A DNA stretch of 64,000 bases from Lentzea waywayandensis (lineage in GTDB: Bacteria > Actinomycetota > Actinomycetes > Mycobacteriales > Pseudonocardiaceae): contig NZ_FOYL01000020.1 in the NCBI RefSeq assembly GCF_900115955.1, forward strand, positions 62,582 through 126,581. The letters are read 5' to 3'. The translations under genes were made by a program, and so were the position numbers. Positions within the stretch are counted from its first letter, which is position 1. The number at the start of each line of letters is the position of its first letter. Below are positions 1 through 6,751 of this stretch, piece after piece. The notes beneath the pieces are model-generated. The model saw nothing but the letters and a program-made list of their open reading frames with translations. It had not been told where the DNA came from and searched no databases.

Positions 1-1125
1 GCGCTTCTCGTCGGCCGCGCTCAGGCCCCAGTTCGCGAGGAACTTCGACAACGGCGACAGCTGCTTCTCCCCCGGCGGGCCCCACACCGTCGTGTCGACG
101 AGAGCACCGTCGAAGTCGACGAAGATCGTCTGCGGTCCGGCTTTCTCGCTGCCGGGCCGGAACGCCCGCACCGTCAGCTGGTACCGGCCGGTGCCGTCCT
201 CGACGCCGACGTAGTAGCGGCCGTCGCGCGGGGCCAGGAAGTCGGCGGCCGCGTTGCCGCCGCCGGGCAACGGGTTCTCCTTCGGGTAGACGCCGGAGAA
301 GTCCTGCCGGGAGCCCATCGCCTCGCGGCCCCTGCTGTCGTGCACGGCGACCTTGCGCGCGGCACCGGCGACGGACGCGCCGATCACGTCGCCCGCCTTG
401 AGGTCGACGGCGAAGAAGTCCTTGTCCCCCTTGCCTTCGCCTGCCCCGAGCGTCAGTTCGTACGCGCCGGACGTGTTCAGGGCGCCGGTGACGCGGACGA
501 AGAAGTCCGCGCCCGCGGCCAGGTCGACCTCCAGGCGGGCGTCGGTGCTGACGCCGACCGTGTCGTTGGCCGCGATCTCCTTGCCGGACGCGTCGAACAC
601 CGTCAGCACGGTGTCGAGGTCGCTGCCCTCGGTACGGGTGTCGACGGTCGTGTGACCGTTGCCGCGCAAAAGGTAGAAGTCCTGGTCCGCGCCGGTGATC
701 TTGCCCGTCGTCCGGATCGCGCGATGGGTCGTGCCGACGCCCGAGTCGCTCGCGGTCTGCCGGCTGTCGTTGGGTTCGGCGAACTCGGCGACGACCGGCA
801 TGGTCGGGTCCGGGGCCAGCGAGCCCGTGAACAGCGCGCCGCGGTGCCGGCGGAAGTCCGTGGACTCGGCGGTCCACGGACTGTCGTTGCGCCCACGCGC
901 CGATGCCGGCTCACGTTCGGCGTAGGTGTAGCCCGGTGCTGTTGCCGTGAGGATCCGTGCCCTGGTCTTCGCCTCACGCGCCTTGGCCGCCTTGGCCAGG
1001 TCGACCGCGCCCGGATCCGCCAGGAAGGCCAGCAACGGGTCCGGCTGCACCACCGCCGGCGCGGCCACTGCGGTCTGCCCGCTCAGCACCAGCGCGGTGA
1101 CGGCGATCGCTCCCACTAAACGCAT
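1..1125 (-). CDS. secreted protein with two pre-peptidase-like beta domains and the start of a metallopeptidase-like domain, cut by the window edge
   Basis: The reading frame is open from the ATG at 1125 to the left edge, so 375 residues are visible and the C terminus is missing. AGGGGG lies just before the start and residues 3-22 are a hydrophobic signal peptide. Residues of about 135-220 and 230-322 each resemble a PPC (pre-peptidase C-terminal) beta domain, with typical DQDFYLL and ADFFVRVTG strands. After residue 330 the motif IFVDFDGALVDTTVWGPPG followed by SPLSKFL begins a domain that I know from actinobacterial secreted putative zinc metallopeptidases; its catalytic part would lie outside the window. 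Function is therefore inferred from architecture only. It is transcribed leftward, like the methyltransferase next to it, but the two are separated by 69 bases. Confidence 0.7.
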   Translation of the reverse strand, partial: MRLVGAIAVTALVLSGQTAVAAPAVVQPDPLLAFLADPGAVDLAKAAKAREAKTRARILTATAPGYTYAEREPASARGRNDSPWTAESTDFRRHRGALFTGSLAPDPTMPVVAEFAEPNDSRQTASDSGVGTTHRAIRTTGKITGADQDFYLLRGNGHTTVDTRTEGSDLDTVLTVFDASGKEIAANDTVGVSTDARLEVDLAAGADFFVRVTGALNTSGAYELTLGAGEGKGDKDFFAVDLKAGDVIGASVAGAARKVAVHDSRGREAMGSRQDFSGVYPKENPLPGGGNAAADFLAPRDGRYYVGVEDGTGRYQLTVRAFRPGSEKAGPQTIFVDFDGALVDTTVWGPPGEKQLSPLSKFLANWGLSAADEKR

Positions 1126-1194
1126 GCATCCCCCTGGTAGTAGATCACCAGACCTACACCGTGAGACGGACGCAAGTGAAGAGTTCTGGCCCAA

Positions 1195-1725
1195 TCAAGA
1201 CATGTGCACCGATACCGCGTAGTCGCCGCCGCGGAACTCCTCCCGGTCCCAGGTGGCGAACCGCTCGACCAGCGTCAGCCCGGCCTGGGCGCAGTGCTCG
1301 TCGTACTGCTCGACGGTGTAGCCCCGGTTCAGGCCGAACCCGGCCACCAGGAACCGGCCCACGTGCCGCGCCACGCCCGCGACGAGCGCGTCCTGCGTGC
1401 CGGGCGCGGTGAACAGCGGCACGTTGCCCGCCATCACGACCACGTCGAACGTGCGTCCCAGGTCGAGTTCGGCCAGGTCGGACCGCACCCAGGTGATGTC
1501 CGGTGCCAGTTCGCGCGCGTGGGCCAGCATCGACTCGTCCAGGTCCGCTCCGACCACGTCGATGCCGTGCCTGGCCAGCTCGATCGCGACCCGTCCCGTG
1601 CCGCAGCCGGCGTCCAGCACGGAGGCCGGCCCGAACGCGCGCACGAAGGTCGCCTCGCCGTGCACGTCCATCCCCGACTCGGCGAGCGAGTCGAACCTGC
1701 GCTGGTACTCAGCCCCGTTCCACAC
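1195..1725 (-). CDS. class I SAM-dependent methyltransferase
   Basis: A 176-residue Rossmann-fold methyltransferase. Motif I VLDAGCGTGR lies near residue 40, an acidic VGADLDESML follows as motif II, then VRSDLAELDL and the VVVMAGN strand. It would transfer a methyl group from S-adenosylmethionine to an unknown small molecule in the cytoplasm. The frame is open upstream to 1905, but that would overlap the divergent esterase gene starting at 1842. The GTG at 1725 (VWNGAEYQRRF) matches where this short family normally begins, so I chose it. No partner gene indicates the substrate. Confidence 0.75.
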   Translation of the reverse strand: MWNGAEYQRRFDSLAESGMDVHGEATFVRAFGPASVLDAGCGTGRVAIELARHGIDVVGADLDESMLAHARELAPDITWVRSDLAELDLGRTFDVVVMAGNVPLFTAPGTQDALVAGVARHVGRFLVAGFGLNRGYTVEQYDEHCAQAGLTLVERFATWDREEFRGGDYAVSVHMS

Positions 1726-1841
1726 GAGACGCAGCCTAGGCGGCGCCTGGCCGTTCCGTTCGACGAGAACGGTCAGGCGCGGCCCAGGACCCGAAGATCG
1801 GCGGATACCGTCTCGATGAGAGCGCTGCCAAGGTCGAAGGC

Positions 1842-3017
1842 ATGACGCGCTTTCTGCTGGCAGTGGCGTTGCTCGTGGCCGCGGCCTCCCCCGCACAGGC
1901 CGCACCTCTCCGATGGGTCGGCACGTGGGCGACCGCGCCGTCCTCCGCGGTCTCCGGCACCGAGAACGGCTATCCGAACTTCTCGCTGCGCAACATCGTG
2001 CACGTCAGCGCGGGAGGCAAGGAGATCCGCGTCCGGCTCTCCAACGCCTACGGCCGCACCCCGATCGTGTTCGGCCAGGTCACGGTGGCCCGCGCGGCCG
2101 GTCCGGACACGCCCTTGGCGTTGGCCGGGACCATGCGCACGCTGACGTTCGGCGGCTCCCAGTCGATCACGGCCCCGCCCGGCGCCGACGTGATCAGCGA
2201 CGGCGTGGCGCTGAACGTCCCCGCCGACTCGGACCTGCTGGTGAGCGTCTACACGCCCGAGCCAGGCGGCCCGGTCACGCACCACCAGCTCACGATGCAG
2301 AACTCGTACTTCACCCGCGACGGCAACCACACGGCCGACGAGTCCGCCGCCGCCTACCGCGAACGCACCAGGAGCTGGCACTACGTCTCCGGCGTCGACG
2401 TGCGCACCTCCACCGTGCAGGGCAGCGTCGTGGCGCTCGGCGACTCGATCACCGACGGCGCGAACTCGACCTGGGGTGCGAACCTGCGCTGGCCCGACCA
2501 GCTCGCCGACCGCGTGAACACCCGCCTGGGCGTGCTGAACGCGGGCATCAGCGGCAACCGCCTCCTGCTCGACGGCGGCTCGGCCGGCCCCAACGCCCTG
2601 GCCAGGCTGAACCGCGACGTGCTGACCCAGTCCGGCGTGCGCTCGGTGATCGTGTTCGAGGGCATCAACGACATCCAGCAGACCCCGCACCAGACCGACC
2701 CCGCCAAGATCATCGCCGCGCTGAAGCAGATCGCGCAGCGTTCGCACGACCGCGGTCTGCGGGTGATCGGCGCGACGATCACGCCGTTCAAGGGCTGGAA
2801 CAGCTACACCGAGGAACTGGAGCAGGTCCGCCAGACCGTGAACGCGTTCATCCGCACCAGCCCCGACTTCGACGCGGTCGTGGACTTCGATCGCGTGATT
2901 CGCGACCCCGCCGACCCGCAGCGGATCAAGCCGGACTACGACCAGGGCGACCACCTGCACCCCGGCGACAAGGGGTTCGAGGCGATGGCGAAGGCGGTGA
3001 AGATCGCCACACTCTGA
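1842..3017 (+). CDS. secreted SGNH/GDSL hydrolase
   Basis: A 391-residue secreted esterase. A signal peptide covers residues 1-21 (MTRFLLAVALLVAAASPAQAA). An N-terminal beta-rich region of about 160 residues precedes the hydrolase domain. The SGNH blocks are all present: GDSITDGANS (nucleophile Ser), the Gly in NAGISGNRLL, GINDI with the Asn, and DHLHP with the catalytic His near the C terminus. This arrangement is usual for actinobacterial extracellular esterases that act on acetylated polysaccharides or lipids; the actual substrate cannot be read from sequence. The gene stands alone, divergent from the methyltransferase. Confidence 0.9.
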   Translation: MTRFLLAVALLVAAASPAQAAPLRWVGTWATAPSSAVSGTENGYPNFSLRNIVHVSAGGKEIRVRLSNAYGRTPIVFGQVTVARAAGPDTPLALAGTMRTLTFGGSQSITAPPGADVISDGVALNVPADSDLLVSVYTPEPGGPVTHHQLTMQNSYFTRDGNHTADESAAAYRERTRSWHYVSGVDVRTSTVQGSVVALGDSITDGANSTWGANLRWPDQLADRVNTRLGVLNAGISGNRLLLDGGSAGPNALARLNRDVLTQSGVRSVIVFEGINDIQQTPHQTDPAKIIAALKQIAQRSHDRGLRVIGATITPFKGWNSYTEELEQVRQTVNAFIRTSPDFDAVVDFDRVIRDPADPQRIKPDYDQGDHLHPGDKGFEAMAKAVKIATL

Positions 3018-3102
3018 CACCCGATCGGGCGGTTCGGGTTTGCTGGGACCCTTGCTCCGGTTGTTCGATGGAGATCAACACACACCGGTAAGGGGTCCAC
3101 GC

Positions 3103-3666
3103 ATGCGTCTCACGATCCTCGCCGCCGTGCTCGCGGCCGGCGCCACGGCCTGCGGGTCGCCGGCCCCGGCGCCCCAGGGTCAGACGGCCTCCACGACCTC
3201 GACCGCGCCCACGTCCGCGTCGGCTCCGGTGAGCGACAAGCAGAAGCCCGCGGTGAAGGCCGAGCTGACCATGCAGGGCAAGCCCGGCCTGGGCCTGCTG
3301 ACCGCGACGAACCAGGGCACCGCGCCGATCACGTTCCAGGGCTGGCCGAAGCTCGCCTTCACCAACCCCGCGAACCAGCCCGCCGCGATCCCCGTGGAGC
3401 AGAAGCTGGTGCCCGGCGAGGGGCCGTCGATCACGTTGCAGCCCGGGCAGACCGCGTTCGCCGGGGTGCTGCTCGACGTCGACGACGACGCCAACTCGTT
3501 CGCCATCAACGAGATGACCGCCGAACTGCCCGGGATGACGCCGGCGAAGGTGACGTTCATCGGGACGGACGGCCGGCCGATCGCCGACCTGACCAGGCTG
3601 AAGGTCAGCGAGGCCAAGGTCGGGACGATGCAGCCGGCCGCCCAGGGCGTCACGGTGTTCGACTAG
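3103..3666 (+). CDS. DUF4232-like secreted lipoprotein
   Basis: A 187-residue protein with a lipoprotein signal (lipobox ending ATAC at about residue 17), a Ser/Thr/Pro/Ala-rich linker and a C-terminal beta domain of about 130 residues. That domain has LTATNQGTAPITFQGWPKL and a following LQPGQTAFAGVLL block, which is the pattern of DUF4232 proteins common on actinomycete cell surfaces. Function of the family is unknown. The ATG at 3103 is chosen because the signal peptide starts there; the frame extends to 3040 without a better start. Its TAG stop overlaps the stop codon of the convergent gene inside a shared CTAG. Confidence 0.8.
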   Translation: MRLTILAAVLAAGATACGSPAPAPQGQTASTTSTAPTSASAPVSDKQKPAVKAELTMQGKPGLGLLTATNQGTAPITFQGWPKLAFTNPANQPAAIPVEQKLVPGEGPSITLQPGQTAFAGVLLDVDDDANSFAINEMTAELPGMTPAKVTFIGTDGRPIADLTRLKVSEAKVGTMQPAAQGVTVFD

Positions 3667-4592
3667 CCCTTCATCCAGCGGTACTGCAGGTACACCTCCC
3701 ACGGATGGGCAGCGCGGTCGAGGAACATCAGGCTGTCCATCCGGCAGTTGCAGGCGTTGCCCTCGCGGGTGTTCTGCGGGTAGCTGCCGCCGATCTTGTA
3801 GCCGCGCGGGTCGGTCGCCGACGCGAGGTCGGGTTCCGGTTCGCCTTCGAGCTTCCACGGGTCACCGGCGACGACGTACTTGCCCGCTACCGGATTTCCG
3901 TTGCGGTACAACGCCATGGCGCCGGTGTCGAAGTCGAACGTGGCCGCGAGGAACACCCATTCGTTCTGCGGCAACAGTTCCTGCCAGCCCTGGGAAGCGG
4001 CGAACGTCTGTGACTCACCGCCGTCGATCCTGCGGGCCAGGGCGACCAGCTTCAGTTCGCCGTCGACCTGGATCAGTTCCAGCAGTGCGCGCACCGCGTG
4101 GCCGTTGGAGTCGCCGCTGAGGACGCCGGCCAGGCCGATCGCGCCGTAGAGGTCGTCGGGGTTGGCCGAGTTCGAGTTCGGGGCCGGGTTCTGGCCCGTC
4201 ATCTTCACCCAGCCCATGATCGACGCCTGGCGCGTGCCGTTGAACGCCTTCAGGGTGGGCACGCCGGTGTCGCTGTACAGGCCCGCCTTCCAGTCGTCGT
4301 TGCCGGCGACCGTCGGGTTGATCTGCTTGAGCTGCACCGAGTTGCGGCTGCGCCGGAACGCTCCGTCGCGCACGCGCATGTCGGCGCCGCCGTTGATCAG
4401 CTGCAACGACGTGCCTGAACGGCCGCTGTCCTGCTCAAGGGCCTTGTTGCCGCGCGCCGGGTGTTCGAAGTCGTAGTACGACACCAGGTTGCGCGACAAC
4501 GTGGGCAGCACCGTGCCGAACGTGGCGTGAGCCGGTGCGGCCAGGCCCACGCTGAACGCCGCGACCAGGCCGAGAACCAGAAGACGCTTCAC
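3663..4592 (-). CDS. secreted LamG/concanavalin-like domain protein
   Basis: A 309-residue secreted protein with a signal peptide (VKRLLVLGLVAAFSVGLA) and one LamG-like jelly-roll domain. Typical features are VSYYDFEHPA, IMGWVKMTG, NEWVFLAATFDF and the KIGGSYPQN to DSLMFLDRA end. It probably binds carbohydrate or serves as an accessory to the enzyme encoded just upstream. The GTG at 4592 forms a GTGA overlap with the stop of the PQQ-type dehydrogenase gene, and GGAG precedes it, so the two are translationally coupled. It is clearly homologous to the last 290 residues of the 968-residue fused protein at 6752-9658. Here the domain is a separate protein with its own signal peptide. Confidence 0.85.
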   Translation of the reverse strand: MKRLLVLGLVAAFSVGLAAPAHATFGTVLPTLSRNLVSYYDFEHPARGNKALEQDSGRSGTSLQLINGGADMRVRDGAFRRSRNSVQLKQINPTVAGNDDWKAGLYSDTGVPTLKAFNGTRQASIMGWVKMTGQNPAPNSNSANPDDLYGAIGLAGVLSGDSNGHAVRALLELIQVDGELKLVALARRIDGGESQTFAASQGWQELLPQNEWVFLAATFDFDTGAMALYRNGNPVAGKYVVAGDPWKLEGEPEPDLASATDPRGYKIGGSYPQNTREGNACNCRMDSLMFLDRAAHPWEVYLQYRWMKG

Positions 4593-6646
4593 CGGACTCC
4601 CCTGCCCTGCACGCGCAGGTCGCGGAGCCTGCCGATGTTGTCGAACGAGCCGAAACCGACTCGGCCCGAGGAGAACGTCTTGTCCACGGCGGTCATCAAC
4701 GGATAGGGCGAACCGTCCACGTACACAGCTATCTCCCCCGAGTCGGCACAATGCTTGACCCGCACGCGATGCCAGGCCGTGTCGCTGACGGCCGGAGGCG
4801 CGCCGACCGAACGCACGGCGTCCCACTGGTGGTCGAGGCGCAGCCGGTCGGCGTTGTTCACGACGAAGATGCCGTTGTGCGGGTAGATCTTGTTGTCCGA
4901 CGAGAGATGCGCGTAGTAGAACTCGGTGTCGGAGCGGTAGCCGAACACGATGATCACGTCCCGGTTGGACTCGGCGACCGGCGTGTCCAACCGCACCGAG
5001 GCGTCGACCCGCACCGAGCCGAACGCGGGTCCCTTCTGGAGCACCGCGTACTCGAACGGACGGCGCGGACCCGGCCGGGCGGCACCGGGTTGCGCCAGCA
5101 CGACCTCGCGGCCCGGGAACTGCCAGAGGTCAGGGGTCACCGGCTGCCACGAACGCGCCGACGTGGCACCGGAGACGAAGTCGTGGCCGGAGCGGCAGGA
5201 GGCGAAGGTGCGCGCACCCGTCACCTTCCAGATCTTGCCGTTCGCCTTGGCCAGCACGTAGAGCTCACCGTCGGCGTCCTGACCGAAGCGCAGGTCGACG
5301 CGGTTCGGGTCGTTGACGAGGGCCTTCATCGTCGTCAGCGCGCCGTTGACGTAGACCATCATCTCGCGCGAGACGGCCATGGGTTTACCGGCGCGCATCT
5401 CGCGTTCGTCGGCGTAGTAGATCAGGCCCTTCACGCCCTCGCCGTAGATGTACTTGCCACGCAACGAAGGGATCTTCGAGCCGCGGTAGACAAAGCCGCC
5501 CATCAACGCGTTGCCGCTGTCCGCGCACGGACGTTGGGTGGAGAGGCGGTTGTGGTCGAACGCCGTCACCGGGTAGGTGTAGCCGTACTTGGCGTCGTCG
5601 GCGGGCAGCGGGAACACGCCGCACGACGGGTCGCCGCGCCGGTACTGCCAGATGCCCTCGCGTTCGCTCCAGCCCAGGTTGGCGCCCTTGCGGACCTCGT
5701 AGACCGCGTCGACGGCCTTCTCGCCGATGTGGCCCATGTACATCCTGTGCGTGCTGGGGTCCCAGCTGAAGCGGTACGGGTCGCGCATGCCGTACGCGTA
5801 GATCTCGCCCAGCGCGCCTGCGTTGCGCACGAACGGGTTCGCGCGTGGGATGCCGTACTGGCCGTTGACGCCGTTGTGCCCGGCCGGGTCGATGCGCAGG
5901 ATCTTGCCCTGCGGCAGCGCCAGATCCTGCGGCACGGTCGTCGAGACGCCGATGCCGCCGTCACCGGAGGCGATGTAGAGCAGCTTGTAGTCCTCGTCCC
6001 ACCAGCGCGCCGTCGGGTTGAACCCGATCTCCTGGAAGCCGTGGATGAACGAGGCGAAGCCGACTCGCAGCAGTTCGCGGCGTGTGCCGGAGAAGACGTC
6101 CGCGCTCGGGTCGGAGGCGGTCCACTCGGTGATCACCCCGTGCACCTGGGTGCCGGCGGGCGACGGCAGGTCCGGCTTCTTGGTGGTGAGCGCGGAACCG
6201 GTTTCGGTGTGCACGGTGTAGAACTTGCCGTTGCGCCTGAAGTCCGGGTGGAACGCGGCGAACCCGAAGCCGCTACCCAGGCCGCGGTGGGTGTGGAAGT
6301 CGGGGCCGACCGCCACGCCCAGGTCGAGGAACGCGTGCTGCACACCCTTGTCCAGGAGGTAGAGCTTGCCGTTCATGTCGGGCACGAACATCCGGCCGGA
6401 GCCGTCGGGCACCTCGCCCAGGTAGTTGATCCTGTTGTAGCGCACCAGTCTGGTGTCGGTCGGCGGCGGCACGGGCTGCGACTTCGGCAGCTGCGCGACC
6501 TCCGTCAGTTCCAGGCCGACACCGGACGCACCCGGTGTCGGCAACGGGTCGGCGATCGGCGCATCCGACTGCGCCGACGCGATGGGCACGAACAACGCCG
6601 AGAGCACGAATGTTGTGACAGCCAACCGAGACAAGCGTCTGTACAT
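4589..6646 (-). CDS. secreted PQQ-dependent sugar dehydrogenase-like protein with a C-terminal lectin-like domain
   Basis: A 685-residue secreted protein. A signal peptide lies at residues 1-26. Residues of about 50-480 form a glucose/sorbosone dehydrogenase-type six-bladed propeller, with VPDMNGKLYLLD, FHTHRGLGSGFGF, YIASGDGGIG and GHIGEKAVDAVYEV. Residues of about 500-685 form a concanavalin-like domain (RPFEYAVLQKGPAFG, AYYAHLSSDNK-type core). The family oxidises sugars with PQQ or binds PQQ without known activity; I cannot confirm catalysis. The start is the ATG at 6646, where the signal peptide begins, with GGTGGGGG before it; the frame is open 57 bases further. A GGAAAGCGCTTTCC palindrome lies 41 bases upstream. 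It overlaps the LamG gene downstream by four bases. Confidence 0.85.
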   Translation of the reverse strand: MYRRLSRLAVTTFVLSALFVPIASAQSDAPIADPLPTPGASGVGLELTEVAQLPKSQPVPPPTDTRLVRYNRINYLGEVPDGSGRMFVPDMNGKLYLLDKGVQHAFLDLGVAVGPDFHTHRGLGSGFGFAAFHPDFRRNGKFYTVHTETGSALTTKKPDLPSPAGTQVHGVITEWTASDPSADVFSGTRRELLRVGFASFIHGFQEIGFNPTARWWDEDYKLLYIASGDGGIGVSTTVPQDLALPQGKILRIDPAGHNGVNGQYGIPRANPFVRNAGALGEIYAYGMRDPYRFSWDPSTHRMYMGHIGEKAVDAVYEVRKGANLGWSEREGIWQYRRGDPSCGVFPLPADDAKYGYTYPVTAFDHNRLSTQRPCADSGNALMGGFVYRGSKIPSLRGKYIYGEGVKGLIYYADEREMRAGKPMAVSREMMVYVNGALTTMKALVNDPNRVDLRFGQDADGELYVLAKANGKIWKVTGARTFASCRSGHDFVSGATSARSWQPVTPDLWQFPGREVVLAQPGAARPGPRRPFEYAVLQKGPAFGSVRVDASVRLDTPVAESNRDVIIVFGYRSDTEFYYAHLSSDNKIYPHNGIFVVNNADRLRLDHQWDAVRSVGAPPAVSDTAWHRVRVKHCADSGEIAVYVDGSPYPLMTAVDKTFSSGRVGFGSFDNIGRLRDLRVQGRGVR

Positions 6647-6687
6647 CCCCCACCACCCTGTGGGCCAGGCCGTGCCAGCACGGCAGC

Positions 6688-6701
6688 GGAAAGCGCTTTC
6701 C
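6688..6701. promoter_or_regulatory. LacI-family operator-like palindrome
   Basis: The perfect palindrome GGAAAGCGCTTTCC lies 41 bases before the start of the dehydrogenase gene at 6646. The central CG and the overall shape are typical of LacI-family operators. Near-identical sites precede the genes starting at 9658 and 12359. No LacI-type gene is present in the window. Confidence 0.75.
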
Positions 6702-6751
6702 AATGCAGCGGCACCCGGAATCTACCTAGCTAATAAGGTGGTTACAACCCC

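Noticed and set aside
4751..6733. Long plus-strand open frame opposite the PQQ-type dehydrogenase
   Set aside because: It is antisense to a gene with clear domains; its product is Arg/His/Val-rich low-complexity sequence typical of high-GC shadow frames.
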